From Paenarthrobacter nitroguajacolicus (GTDB taxonomy: Bacteria; Actinomycetota; Actinomycetes; Actinomycetales; Micrococcaceae), in NCBI RefSeq assembly GCF_007786235.1, contig NZ_VNFK01000008.1, positions 124,001-188,000 of the forward strand: DNA of 64,000 nucleotides. Reading direction: 5' to 3'. Of the stretch, positions 43,802-52,489 are shown one piece after another (positions within the stretch are counted from its first letter, which is position 1; each line of letters starts with the position of its first letter). The notes beneath the pieces were generated by a model, which did not search any database, was not told where the DNA came from, and saw nothing but the letters and a program-made list of their open reading frames with translations. A program made the position numbers and the translations under genes.

Positions 43802-44869
43802 TTAGAGCCCCGAGTAGGAATGCAGTCCGTTGAAAACCGTGTTCACCAGCGTGAAGTTGATAATCACGCAGGCGTAACCAACAATCGACAACCATGCAGC
43901 ACGGGTTCCGGTCCAACCACGGGTGGCTCGGGCGTGCAGGTAGCCCGCGTAGACCACCCAGATCACGAACGTCCAGACTTCCTTGGGGTCCCAGCCCCAG
44001 AACCGCCCCCAGGCCTTTTCTGCCCAGATGGCGCCGAACATGAGCGTAAACGTCCAGCCGATGAAGGCAATGGCGTTGATGCGGTAGGACAGGTTTTCCA
44101 AGCTCAGCGCGTTCGGAACCAGGCGCATGAAGCCAAGCTTGTCCGCACCGCCTGTGGACAGGTTCTTCTGCCGGTGCGACTGCAGCAGTTGCAGCACCGA
44201 CATGGCAAATGTCAACGTAAACAACGCTGAGGACAGCACTGCGATGGAAACGTGGATGATCAGCCAGTAGCTTTGCAGTGCCGGGACCAGGTGGCCTACC
44301 GGGGTCCAGAAAGCAGCGGAGGCCGCCACCAGCATGATGATGGCCAGGCCGATCACGAATGTGCCCAGGAAGCGAAGGTCGCGGCGGATCAGGACGATCA
44401 AGAACACAGCGACGGCCACAAAAGCACCAGTTGTCAGGAACTCGTACATGTTGCCCCACGGCACGCGGCCGGCGCCCAGTGCACGTGTCACGACACCTGC
44501 GCCGTGGATCAGGACACCCAGCACCGTCAGGGCCACCGCAACGCGGGCAGGTGCACGGCGTTCCGCACCGTACTTCATGTCACCTGCGGCGGTGCCGCCT
44601 TCAACGGTGAGGCCCGACGTCGGACGCTCGGCGCGGCCAGCCGGCCCACCGGCGTCGGGAGCGCTGAGGCTGCCGCCGGCCCGTCCCGCTGCAACAGTCA
44701 CCTTTTCGGTGGCGGAGCTGGCTGCGGCCTTCAGGTCCACAGCCCGGAGCATCTTGCTGCTCTTCGCCAGGTCCCAGGCGAACGCGATGAACGCCACGGT
44801 GTACGTGCCGGCGGCCAACAGCATGAACAGCTCGCTGTATTGGCCCAGGGTTTCGTTGATGACGGGCAT
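43802..44869 (-). CDS. ccsB: Cytochrome c biogenesis protein CcsB (CcsA/ResC)
   Basis: 355-residue polytopic membrane protein of System II cytochrome c maturation; with ResB it carries haem across the membrane and joins it to apocytochrome c. The haem-handling WWD-type motif is WGRFWGWDPKEVWTF, with conserved His in HARATRGW and near WLIIHVSIAVLSS. The N-terminal part has a cytosolic loop of about 90 residues. Its start shares a base with the resB stop (TAATG). Last gene of the operon. Confidence 0.93.
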   Translation of the reverse strand: MPVINETLGQYSELFMLLAAGTYTVAFIAFAWDLAKSSKMLRAVDLKAAASSATEKVTVAAGRAGGSLSAPDAGGPAGRAERPTSGLTVEGGTAAGDMKYGAERRAPARVAVALTVLGVLIHGAGVVTRALGAGRVPWGNMYEFLTTGAFVAVAVFLIVLIRRDLRFLGTFVIGLAIIMLVAASAAFWTPVGHLVPALQSYWLIIHVSIAVLSSALFTLTFAMSVLQLLQSHRQKNLSTGGADKLGFMRLVPNALSLENLSYRINAIAFIGWTFTLMFGAIWAEKAWGRFWGWDPKEVWTFVIWVVYAGYLHARATRGWTGTRAAWLSIVGYACVIINFTLVNTVFNGLHSYSGL

Positions 44870-46578
44870 TACTGGTCCTTCGAGGTTGAGGAAGAGACTG
44901 TTTTAGTGTCAGTGTCCGGCGTTTCCGGGACATTCCATTCCCGGGCAAAGAGTTCCCGGAGGGCTGCGGCTTCGCCGGCGAGGCGGTGGTCTTCACCGCG
45001 CGCCAGCAGGCCGTATTCCACCATGGTGCGGCCGTCCGTGTGGGTTCCGGTACGGACCCAGACACGGCGGCGGTTGATGTAGAGCGACATGACCAGGCCG
45101 GCCACCGCGAGGAAACCGAAGATCAAGGCGTACAGCTGGCCGGGGTTGTGGTGGATGTCCACGCCGATGTACTTCTTGACGCCGTCGAAGGTGATGCTGC
45201 CCTTGCCGTCTGGCAGTTCCTGGCTCTGACCCACCAGAAGGGTGATGCCGCCGGCTTCAAGCTTGCGGCCGTTCAGTTGCGTGAGGTCCCTGACGTCCAT
45301 TTCAAAGACATTCTGCGGCACACCCTTGTCCAGCCCAAGGTCGCCATAGTACGAGTCCAACGTCAGTTCCGGTTTGAACAGCTCAGGGGCCGCGCTATAG
45401 GAAATACCGGCCTCGTTCTTTATGGACGTGGGCAGGAAGAAGCCCTGGAAACCCAGCTGTTCCGGCTTGGCGTCCGGGACCTTGATGACCACCGACGAGT
45501 AGTAGTTATCCCCTTGGACCTTGGCCGTGACGGGGCCCTGGAAAGCAACGTTGCCTTCACCGTCCCGGACCGTCACCATGGGCGCGTAGCCATTGCCGGT
45601 GAGGTAGAGGCTGGTGCCGCCAAGCGATACGGGCTCGTTAACCTTCAGGACTTCCTTCTTGGCCGGTGAATCCGGGGTCTCCTTGGTGGTGACCTCGGCC
45701 GTGTAGTCGATGGGCTGGCCGGCCTTGCCCGGAGACTCGCCGCGATCGAACTTGGCCTCGAATTTGTCCAGCTGGACGGAATACGGCTGAAGTGAGCTGC
45801 TTTGGAAGTTTGTGCCAGGGGTGAATTGGTCGTAGCCCACCAGGGTATTGACGAACGTATCGCCCTCCACAAGGATGCGCTGGCCGCTGTACCCGAACAG
45901 CCCACCGATGGCCACTGACACCAGCACGCCGATCAGCGAAGTGTGGAACACCAGGTTGCCGACTTCCTTCAGGAAGCCGCGCTCGGCACCCAGGGACGGC
46001 AGGTCGCCGTCGGCGTCCCTGACCTCAACGCGGTAGCCGCGCTTCTTGAGCAGCCCGGCGGCATCGTTGATGGCCTTCGACGCCGGGATTCCGGCGTCGG
46101 CGGGCAGCGCCAGCGTGCCGTACTCCGGCAGTCGCGAGAGGCGCTTGGGAGTGCGTGGCGGCTGCGACTTCATCGCCTTGTAGTGGGCGATCGCGCGAGG
46201 CGTGACGCAACCGATCAGAGAGATGAACAGCAGGATATAGATGGCCGAGAACCAGGCCGACGAGTAGACATCGAACATCTGCAGGGCGTCCAGGAACGGT
46301 CCGGTCGCCGGGTTGTTCTTAATCCAGTCCGTCACCGTTACCGGGTTGGCGGCACGCTGCGGAAACAATGATCCCGGCACGGCGCCCACGGCGAGCAGGA
46401 GGAGCAGGAACAGCGCGGTACGCATGCTGGTCAGCTGGGTCCAGGCCCACCTGAGCATGCCCTTGAAACCGAGCGCGGGCAGCGCGGCTTCGGACTTGGC
46501 CTGCTGGAGTTTTCCATCCGCTGTGTTGGCGCCTTCAGCGGCTGGTGACTTCTTCTTGGCTTTCACGGACTCGCTCAT
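44869..46578 (-). CDS. resB: Cytochrome c biogenesis protein ResB
   Basis: 569 residues: a charged cytosolic N-terminus, membrane segments near residues 55 (SMRTALFLLLLLAVGAVPGS) and 110, a large outer domain, and a last membrane segment (LYALIFGFLAVAGLVMSLYI) before a cytosolic tail. ResB signature parts are GSLFPQRAANPV and EVGNLVFHTSLIGVLVSVAIG. ATG 46578 is shared with the ccdA stop (TGATG); the longer upstream frame is antisense noise over ccdA. Partner of CcsB. Confidence 0.92.
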   Translation of the reverse strand: MSESVKAKKKSPAAEGANTADGKLQQAKSEAALPALGFKGMLRWAWTQLTSMRTALFLLLLLAVGAVPGSLFPQRAANPVTVTDWIKNNPATGPFLDALQMFDVYSSAWFSAIYILLFISLIGCVTPRAIAHYKAMKSQPPRTPKRLSRLPEYGTLALPADAGIPASKAINDAAGLLKKRGYRVEVRDADGDLPSLGAERGFLKEVGNLVFHTSLIGVLVSVAIGGLFGYSGQRILVEGDTFVNTLVGYDQFTPGTNFQSSSLQPYSVQLDKFEAKFDRGESPGKAGQPIDYTAEVTTKETPDSPAKKEVLKVNEPVSLGGTSLYLTGNGYAPMVTVRDGEGNVAFQGPVTAKVQGDNYYSSVVIKVPDAKPEQLGFQGFFLPTSIKNEAGISYSAAPELFKPELTLDSYYGDLGLDKGVPQNVFEMDVRDLTQLNGRKLEAGGITLLVGQSQELPDGKGSITFDGVKKYIGVDIHHNPGQLYALIFGFLAVAGLVMSLYINRRRVWVRTGTHTDGRTMVEYGLLARGEDHRLAGEAAALRELFAREWNVPETPDTDTKTVSSSTSKDQ

Positions 46579-47333
46579 CAGATTGGCAACTTCACATCGT
46601 TTTGGAACCAGTACTGCAACTCGGTCACCCAGGTTCCCCACACTCCGGTGGTCATCAGGATGCCGAGCAAAATCAGGATGCCTCCGCCAATCCGCTGGAT
46701 TGCCAGCCGGTGCTTGCGGAAGAAGGACATGACCCCCATGCCCCGGCGGACTGCCAGGGCGATCAGGAGGAAGGGAATGCCCAGGCCAAGGCTGTAAACG
46801 AACGCCAGGAGTGCGCCCTTCGCTGCCGACGAACCGCCGGACAAGCTCAGCAACTGTACCGCGGAGTACGTCGGACCAATGCAGGGCGCCCAGCCGAGGC
46901 CAAAGGTCAGCCCCAGGAGCGGAGCGCCCCAGAGCCCTGCAGGTGGCTTGGCGTGGATCTTCGCGTCGCGCTGCAGCCACCCGAACCCGCCCATGAACAC
47001 AACGCCCATGATGATCACCAGGACGCCCAGCACTTGGGTGATCCACGCGTTCTGCGGACCGGTCAGGAGGGTTCCGAGCTGTCCGAAGGCACCGCCCAGG
47101 AGGACGAAAATCACAGAGAATCCCAGGACGAACAGGCCGATGCCGGCCAGCATGCGGCCGCGCCGCTGCTTCTCAAGGTCGACGCCGGTCAGCCCCGTGA
47201 CGTAGCCCAGGTAACCGGGGACCAGGGGCAGCACACACGGCGAAAGGAACGAGACCAGCCCGGCCAGCAGAGCCACCGGCACAGCCAGCAGCAGTGATCC
47301 ATTGAGGATCGTCTCGGCGAAGGGACTGTTCAT
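46578..47333 (-). CDS. ccdA: Thiol-disulfide carrier CcdA
   Basis: 251-residue membrane protein with six hydrophobic segments. The redox cysteines are in FLSPCVLPLVPGYLGYV and GWAPCIGPTYSAV, with the flanking prolines typical of CcdA/DsbD. It passes electrons from cytosolic thioredoxin to the outer ResA-type protein to keep apocytochrome c reduced. It lies between resA and resB, and shares a base with resB. Confidence 0.93.
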   Translation of the reverse strand: MNSPFAETILNGSLLLAVPVALLAGLVSFLSPCVLPLVPGYLGYVTGLTGVDLEKQRRGRMLAGIGLFVLGFSVIFVLLGGAFGQLGTLLTGPQNAWITQVLGVLVIIMGVVFMGGFGWLQRDAKIHAKPPAGLWGAPLLGLTFGLGWAPCIGPTYSAVQLLSLSGGSSAAKGALLAFVYSLGLGIPFLLIALAVRRGMGVMSFFRKHRLAIQRIGGGILILLGILMTTGVWGTWVTELQYWFQNDVKLPI

Positions 47334-47338
47334 GGGTG

Positions 47339-47944
47339 CTACTCGGCCACGGCTGAGGTGATGAGGGCTTTCAGGGTGCCCTTCTCGATCTCGCCGAGCA
47401 CGCGGGAGGCAACCCTGCCTTCCTTGTCCAGGACGAGGGTTGTGGGCACGGCGCCCGGCGGAACGATGCCGGACACGGACAGGAGCACTGCCCCGTCCTT
47501 GTCGTTGAAGCTCGGGTAGGTGATGTTGAAGGTCTTATCGAAAGCCTCGGCAGTGGCCTGCTCGTCGCGCAGGTTTACCCCGAAGAACTGCACACCCTGG
47601 TCCTTGAAGTCCTGGTGGAGGGCCTCAAGTTGAGGGGCTTCGATGCGGCAGGGAGCACAGGCGGCAAACCAGAAGTTGAGCACGGTGACCTTGCCCTGCA
47701 GGTCCTCGGGCTTGACCGTCTCGCCATTGAAAAGAGTGCCTTTGAGGGCCACGGGCGCAGCACGATCAGCCTTGGCGAACTCCGTCACCGAACCGTCGCC
47801 GGCTACGTAGTTCTTGTTGTCGCCTTTCCTTGCCTGCTCGGCAAGTGAGTCCTCTTGGGCACACGCGGAAAGGCCCATGGTCAGCCCTGCGAGCAGGACA
47901 CCACCGGCAGTGAGCACGCCACGGCGTGAAAGATTGTTGTCCAT
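47339..47944 (-). CDS. resA: TlpA/ResA-type thioredoxin lipoprotein
   Basis: 201 residues. The N-terminus SRRGVLTAGG then a hydrophobic run ending LSAC (lipobox) suggests a lipoprotein, possibly Tat-exported. The thioredoxin domain has the active site FWFAACAPCRIEAP (CAPC) and the TlpA stretch PPGAVPTTLVLDKEG with the cis-proline. ATG 47944 is chosen because the signal sequence begins there. It should reduce apocytochrome c haem-site cysteines with electrons from CcdA. Confidence 0.9.
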   Translation of the reverse strand: MDNNLSRRGVLTAGGVLLAGLTMGLSACAQEDSLAEQARKGDNKNYVAGDGSVTEFAKADRAAPVALKGTLFNGETVKPEDLQGKVTVLNFWFAACAPCRIEAPQLEALHQDFKDQGVQFFGVNLRDEQATAEAFDKTFNITYPSFNDKDGAVLLSVSGIVPPGAVPTTLVLDKEGRVASRVLGEIEKGTLKALITSAVAE

Positions 47945-47948
47945 GCTT

Positions 47949-48614
47949 CTATGCCCCCGGGGTGCTCGCCGCGCCGGGAAGCAGCACGGCAGCGGGTTCG
48001 CTGTACTCAACGCGGATGATCTTGCCGTCGTCGTCCAGGGTCAGTGAAGTCAGGGACGTCAGTGTGCACTCGCGCTTGCGGGGGTCGTGCGCCAAGCGAC
48101 GACCTTCCGCAGTCAATCGGGTTGACCAGATGGGCAGCTGGTGGCTGACCAGGATGGCTTCGGCGCCGTCGCCACCCAGTTCGATCGCCTTGACGCGGGC
48201 ATCCTCAACAGCGGCCAGCACGCGGGCGGCCTGCTCCTTGTAGGGCTCACCCCAGGAAGGCCGCATGGGATTCCGGAAGTAGAACCAGTGCTTGGGCTTG
48301 AGGAACTCGCTCTTGGTGGGGTGGAGTCCCTCGAAGTGGTTCTCTGCTTCGATGATGCGCGGCTCCGTGGTGATTTCAAGGTCCAAGGCTTCGGCAGTGG
48401 GCATGGCCGTTTCCTGGGCACGCGTCAGCGGCGAGGCCACCAGGTGCACGATCTTGGCGCCCTGGTTGGCGCGGGCCGCGAAGTGGTCGGCCAGCATCCG
48501 GGCCATCTCCCGGCCACGCTCGGAGAGGTGGAATTCCGGCAGTCGGCCGTACAGGACGCCGTCGGGATTATGGACCTCGCCATGGCGAAGCAGATGGACA
48601 GTTGCTTGGGGCAT
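47949..48614 (-). CDS. Histidine phosphatase family protein
   Basis: 221 residues, phosphoglycerate-mutase-like. Catalytic motif LLRHGEVHNPDG, second Arg in ASPLTRAQETA, Glu in IEAENHFEG and second His in VSHQLPIW. It is the first gene of the run into resA-ccdA-resB-ccsB (gap 4 bases), an arrangement common in actinobacteria. The substrate is unknown. Confidence 0.88.
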   Translation of the reverse strand: MPQATVHLLRHGEVHNPDGVLYGRLPEFHLSERGREMARMLADHFAARANQGAKIVHLVASPLTRAQETAMPTAEALDLEITTEPRIIEAENHFEGLHPTKSEFLKPKHWFYFRNPMRPSWGEPYKEQAARVLAAVEDARVKAIELGGDGAEAILVSHQLPIWSTRLTAEGRRLAHDPRKRECTLTSLTSLTLDDDGKIIRVEYSEPAAVLLPGAASTPGA

Positions 48615-48712
48615 GTTTACCAGTTTCTCAAAGAAGCGGGGCGATCCGAAATCTTCTACCGCTAGTAGAACTCAAAGTTTTCCCGAAATGTTCCACGGAG
48701 TTGGAATAAAAG

Positions 48713-48733
48713 ATGCATATGCATGTTTATACT
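48713..48733 (+). promoter_or_regulatory. Palindrome and -10 box upstream of yceI-like gene
   Basis: The perfect 12-base palindrome ATGCATATGCAT (48713-48724) is followed by TATACT (48728-48733), a near-consensus -10 box, 86 bases before the YceI start, in an AT-rich patch of a GC-rich region. This looks like a promoter with a repressor site (MarR-type spacing), without proof. Confidence 0.45.
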
Positions 48734-48819
48734 AGACACGAAGCTCGGTTGACGCTTCAAGCAATTGGATTCAGCCTGGCAAGCACGCAGTACCTTCCAC
48801 TAGACATAGGAGCAACACC

Positions 48820-49374
48820 ATGATGACCCTTCCCGCCTCCGTCACCACCGGCACCTGGACCCTCGACGCTTCCCACAGCGAGATCGGCTTCACCGTCCGC
48901 CACGCAGGCATCAGCAAGGTCCGCGGCCAGTTCAAGGACGCTGCGGCCACCCTGGAGGTTGGCGAAACGCTGACCGACTCCAAGGTCACCGCCACCATCC
49001 AGACCGCCAGCTTCGACTCCGGTGACGTCAACCGCGATGGCCACGTCAAGGGCGAGGACTTCTTCGATGTGGAGAAGTTCCCGGAAATCACGTTCGTCTC
49101 CCGCCACGTCAAGGCCAACGGCAACAGCTTCGACCTCGTGGGCGATCTCACAATCAAGGGCGTGACCAAGGAAGTTGCCATCGAGACGGAATTCAACGGC
49201 GTGGCCGTGGATCCGTTCGGCAACACCCGCGCCGGCGTTTCCGGCGAGACCACCATCAGCCGCAAGGAATTCGGCCTTACGTGGAACGCCGTCCTCGAGG
49301 CCGGCGGCGTACTGGTCAGCGACAAGGTAGTCATCAACCTGGAACTCGCGTTCATCGCACCGGCTGCCGCATAG
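48820..49374 (+). CDS. YceI family lipid-binding protein
   Basis: 184 residues, lipocalin-like YceI fold: WTLDASHSEIGFTVRHAGIS, VRGQFKDAAATLEV, DVNRDGHVKGEDFFDVEKFP, ITFVSRHVK, LTIKGVTKEVAIETEF. The family binds isoprenoids or other long lipids (TT1927b binds polyisoprenoid). No signal peptide, so it is cytosolic here. AGGAG precedes the ATG. A strong hairpin follows. Confidence 0.9.
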   Translation: MMTLPASVTTGTWTLDASHSEIGFTVRHAGISKVRGQFKDAAATLEVGETLTDSKVTATIQTASFDSGDVNRDGHVKGEDFFDVEKFPEITFVSRHVKANGNSFDLVGDLTIKGVTKEVAIETEFNGVAVDPFGNTRAGVSGETTISRKEFGLTWNAVLEAGGVLVSDKVVINLELAFIAPAAA

Positions 49375-49397
49375 TTCCGGCCCCTCCAGGCATGCCG

Positions 49398-49437
49398 AAC
49401 GGCGCTCCCACAGCATCACGCCGTGGGGGCGCCGTTT
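49398..49437 (+). terminator. Terminator after yceI-like gene
   Basis: 14-base stem AACGGCGCTCCCAC / GTGGGGGCGCCGTT (one G-T pair), 11-base loop, followed by TTTC, 23 bases after the YceI stop. Confidence 0.8.
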
Positions 49438-49546
49438 CGCATTTACGGAAGTCACCCCGCAATTGTTCGGCAAACAGCCTGTATTTAGCTGCGAGTTAGC
49501 TCCGAATTTCCTATGCATCCTTCAACCTGCGGTCTAAAGTGATGCC

Positions 49547-50245
49547 ATGAGTACCCCAGACGAAGCACCACAGCCACAGCAGCCCGGCTCTCAGCCTCCG
49601 CAGCCCGGCAGCGTTCCTCCTGCGGGTTACCAGCCTCCGCAGGGCTACCAGCCACCTCAGGGCTACCAGCCGCCGTCGCAACCGGGCCAGTATTCGCAGC
49701 CCGCACCGCCTCCGGCCGGACCCGGACAACCAGCTCCGGGGCAGCCCGGCTTCCACTTCGAAATGCCCACTGACGGGCCCCGCAATTTCAACGACGTCAT
49801 GCCCCAGGGCGGCTTCTCCGGAATGTTCAAGACCCAGGGCCTGCCAACGGAACTGAAGGTCTCCTACTTCATCTGGGTAATTTCCGGACTCCTGGGCCTT
49901 CTGTTCGGGCTCATCGGCTTCTTTGCCATCATCGCCCTCTTCGCCTTTGCGCCTGGAATTGCCGCCATCCTGCTGATCCTTCTGATCCTCAGCCTTGCAG
50001 TGGCCGTGGCTCAGGTTGTCCTGGCCATGAAAATGAAGGAAGGCAAGGAGTGGGCACGCCTCGCCCTCACCATCGTGGCCGGCATCTCCTTGCTCCTCGC
50101 GATCTTCAGTGCAGCCAGTGCCGGGGGCTCCAGCACCGGTCTTGGCAGCAACTGGTTCGGCTTCCTGGTCAGCGCCGTCGCCGTCGTGCTGATGTGGCTG
50201 CCGAACTCGCAGCTCTGGTTCAAGGCAGTCAAGGGCCGCGTTTAG
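49547..50245 (+). CDS. Membrane protein with Pro/Gln/Tyr-rich N-terminus (copy 1)
   Basis: 232 residues. The first about 75 are disordered, rich in Pro, Gln, Gly and Tyr, with repeated GYQPPQ units. Four membrane segments follow (VSYFIWVISGLLGLLFGLIG, FFAIIALFAFAPGIAAILLI and two later), with a basic loop KMKEGKEWARLALTIVAG between. The same plan is seen in the next gene, so the two are distant tandem paralogues. Function unknown; such proteins are common in actinobacterial envelopes. Confidence 0.78.
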   Translation: MSTPDEAPQPQQPGSQPPQPGSVPPAGYQPPQGYQPPQGYQPPSQPGQYSQPAPPPAGPGQPAPGQPGFHFEMPTDGPRNFNDVMPQGGFSGMFKTQGLPTELKVSYFIWVISGLLGLLFGLIGFFAIIALFAFAPGIAAILLILLILSLAVAVAQVVLAMKMKEGKEWARLALTIVAGISLLLAIFSAASAGGSSTGLGSNWFGFLVSAVAVVLMWLPNSQLWFKAVKGRV

Positions 50246-50283
50246 CCCTAACTCGACTGCCGCCGTCGTCCACCAGCGGTAAC

Positions 50284-50319
50284 AAGGCCGCGGGGATTCC
50301 TCAGAATCCCCGCGGCCTT
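50284..50319 (+). terminator. Terminator after copy 1 of the PQ-rich membrane protein
   Basis: 16-base perfect stem AAGGCCGCGGGGATTC / GAATCCCCGCGGCCTT with a four-base loop, 38 bases after the stop. Confidence 0.85.
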
Positions 50320-50495
50320 CATCATGAAGGCGTAAGCCAACATGATGATTTTTTGTCCGCGAGCCGTATTTTCCTGCGTGTGGTCGGAGGCAGCGCAGTG
50401 GCGCAGAGGTACGGTGGAAACAGAACCACGCTGGGGGCAGGGTCATTTTGCTGATCCCGGCGGCCACACAGCAGTCGACCAAGCAAAGGAATGCC

Positions 50496-51257
50496 ATGAG
50501 CAACCCTCCGTACCCGCCGTCAAACCCGGGCGATGCCAACCAGTCCGAGCAGCCCGGCTCCCAGCCCGCCGCACCCCAAACTCCCGCATCCCAACCTCCC
50601 GCACCGCAGTACGGCCAGCCCGCCACGCCACAGTACGGCCAGCAGTCCCAGCCACCGGCAGCACCGCAATATGGTCAGCAGTCCCCCGCCGCGCCGCAGT
50701 ACGGCCAGCCCGGTGGGGCGCCCCAATACGGCCAGTCCCAGCCGCCGGCAGCACCGCAGTACGGCCAGGACACCAACTGGCCGAGCCAGCAGCCGGGTCC
50801 CACCACGGTGCCGCAGATGGTCAACATCGCTTTTTGGATGATTGTTGGCGCCGGAGCAATCTGGCTCATTTCGATCCTCCTTTCGATGGCCGCCATCAAC
50901 GACCCCGCCATGCGGACCATGTTCGAAGACCAGATGGCTGCTGGCGGCGCGGCTGACGTGAGGTTCGAAGACGTGCAGGGTGTCATCGTTGGAGTCATGG
51001 TGGCAGTTGGAATTATTGGTGCCGCGCTGTACGCCCTCGTGGCCATCAACGTCCGCAAGGGCCGGAACTGGGCACGAATCCTTGGAACAGTGCTCGCCGC
51101 GCTCTCCATCTTTGCGTTGGTGCCGCTGAGCCTTGCCACACTGGCAGTACTTCTCGGCATCGCAGCCATCGTCATGCTGTACCTGCCGGCGTCGGCTCCG
51201 TACTTCCGGAAAGCCCAGCCGTTCGGCAACGCTTACCAGAACCCCTACGGGCGCTAA
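50496..51257 (+). CDS. Membrane protein with PQYGQ-repeat N-terminus (copy 2)
   Basis: 253 residues. The N-terminal about 105 are repeats of PQYGQ spaced by Pro/Ala/Gln, then four membrane segments (AFWMIVGAGAIWLISILLSM, GVMVAVGIIGAALYALVAIN, ILGTVLAALSIFALVPLSLA and one more). The loop INVRKGRNWARILGTV is the counterpart of that in copy 1. ATG 50496 is preceded by AAAGGA, so the upstream in-frame ATG at 50448 is not used. Function unknown. Confidence 0.8.
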   Translation: MSNPPYPPSNPGDANQSEQPGSQPAAPQTPASQPPAPQYGQPATPQYGQQSQPPAAPQYGQQSPAAPQYGQPGGAPQYGQSQPPAAPQYGQDTNWPSQQPGPTTVPQMVNIAFWMIVGAGAIWLISILLSMAAINDPAMRTMFEDQMAAGGAADVRFEDVQGVIVGVMVAVGIIGAALYALVAINVRKGRNWARILGTVLAALSIFALVPLSLATLAVLLGIAAIVMLYLPASAPYFRKAQPFGNAYQNPYGR

Positions 51258-51316
51258 ACCCCGGGGCCACACCAGGCCTTCAGGAAATCATTCACGCGGG
51301 CGCGGACCCGGCGAGG

Positions 51317-52045
51317 CTAAACAGCCTGGCCCGGTGTCTGCGCCCGTTGTGCGTGGTAGGCCAGAATCTGCAGCTCGGTGGCCATGTCCACCTTGCGGAG
51401 GTTGACGTGCGGCGGAACCTGCAGCAGGACAGGAGCGAAGCTGAGGATGCTCCGGATACCGGCGGCGATCACGCGGTCACACACCGCTTGGGCAACGGTG
51501 GCGGGCAAGGCCAGCACCACCATGTTCGTATGGGTCCGTTCCAGGACCCGTTCGAGTTCGGCGGAGTCGCTGACGCGCAGCCATCCCACCTCGTTGCCGA
51601 TCACCATGGGGTCTGCGTCGAAGATCGCCACGACGTCGAAGCCCCTGGACTCGAAGCCGCCATACCGGGCCAATGCTTTGCCGAGGTTACCCGCGCCGAC
51701 AATTGCGACCTTCCAGTCGTGTGTCAGTCCCAGTGCGGCCGCGATGTGCCGGCTCAGGTACTGGACCTCGTAGCCGACTCCCCGCGTCCCATAGGAGCCA
51801 ACGTAGGAAAGGTCCTTGCGGAGCGTGGATGAGCTGACGCCGGACGCCTCGGCGAGCGCTTCGGACGAAACCCGTTCCACCCCTTCGGCGAGGAGGGAGT
51901 TGAGCGCGCGCAAATAGAGGGTCATCCGGGCCACAGCCGCGGGCGGGATCTGCTTGGCGGCAGGTTCGTTGTCCTCGGTTGTCGCTTCCGGGGACGGTTC
52001 CAGCGCAGTCACGGTATTCTCCATTGCGTCGCTTTGTTGTTCCAC
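51317..52045 (-). CDS. rex: Redox-sensing transcriptional repressor Rex
   Basis: 242 residues. The N-terminal winged helix (IPPAAVARMTLYLRALNSLL, SSEALAEASGVSSSTLRKDL, GSYGTRGVGYEV) is the Rex DNA-binding module. The Rossmann domain has VAIVGAGNLGKALARYGGF and reads the NADH/NAD ratio; the C-terminal swapped helix is QILAYHAQRAQ. Rex represses respiratory and fermentation genes when NADH is low. GTG 52045 has GGGGGT upstream; ATG 52024 is the alternative. Encoded just downstream of the redoxin-like gene. Its usual partner hemA is not in view. Confidence 0.92.
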   Translation of the reverse strand: MEQQSDAMENTVTALEPSPEATTEDNEPAAKQIPPAAVARMTLYLRALNSLLAEGVERVSSEALAEASGVSSSTLRKDLSYVGSYGTRGVGYEVQYLSRHIAAALGLTHDWKVAIVGAGNLGKALARYGGFESRGFDVVAIFDADPMVIGNEVGWLRVSDSAELERVLERTHTNMVVLALPATVAQAVCDRVIAAGIRSILSFAPVLLQVPPHVNLRKVDMATELQILAYHAQRAQTPGQAV

Positions 52046-52100
52046 TCTATGACCCCCAGCCGGACTCAACAAAAGCCATTACTTGCGGGTAACCGCACCC

Positions 52101-52355
52101 TCAGCCCTCCATCACTTTCTTCAGGGTGCGGGCCAGCCGGTCCTCATCGATCTTCCAAAAGTCGCGCTGTACGCCGTTGACCAAGATCACCGGAATTTCC
52201 TCGGCGAACCGCTCTTGCAGCTGCGGATCGTCGTCGATCCCTTTCTCGGTCCACGGAACGCCGAGGCTTTTCGTCACGCGCTCGACGGCGGCACGCGCCT
52301 CAGTGCAGAGGTGGCAGTCAGCTTTGGTGAGGAGAACGACGTCGGGAATAGCCAT
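52101..52355 (-). CDS. Glutaredoxin-like protein (DUF836/YbbN-type small redoxin)
   Basis: 84 residues. Thioredoxin fold with CxxC (LTKADCHLCTEA) and the cis-proline region EEIPVILVNGVQ, then DFWKIDEDRLARTL. It is the small redoxin commonly found upstream of rex in actinobacteria. ATG 52355 begins the fold directly; the longer open frame upstream runs into the CTCTCTCAC repeats and is not coding. Electron donor unknown. Confidence 0.86.
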   Translation of the reverse strand: MAIPDVVLLTKADCHLCTEARAAVERVTKSLGVPWTEKGIDDDPQLQERFAEEIPVILVNGVQRDFWKIDEDRLARTLKKVMEG

Positions 52356-52378
52356 GGGATAACGGTAACCGCCCCGAT

Positions 52379-52443
52379 CCTCTCTCACATCCCACCCCCA
52401 CCAACGCCACCCTCTCTCACATCCCACCCCCAACAACGCCACC
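52379..52443 (+). repeat. CTCTCTCAC repeat array C (between redoxin and HAD genes)
   Basis: Two units, CTCTCTCACATCCC at 52380 and 52412 (exact 32-base period), with near-identical linkers ACCCCCACCAACGCCAC and ACCCCCAACAACGCCAC. This array lies between divergent genes, so it is upstream of both. Confidence 0.85.
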
Positions 52444-52489
52444 CGTGCACCCGCAGCGCGCCGCACTAGCGATTGACTAGACTCAAGGC

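Noticed and set aside
46579..47046. N-terminal extension of resB over ccdA
   Set aside because: The added residues are antisense-like Arg/Pro/Gly-rich frame-shadow sequence over ccdA, and ATG 46578 is coupled to the ccdA stop.
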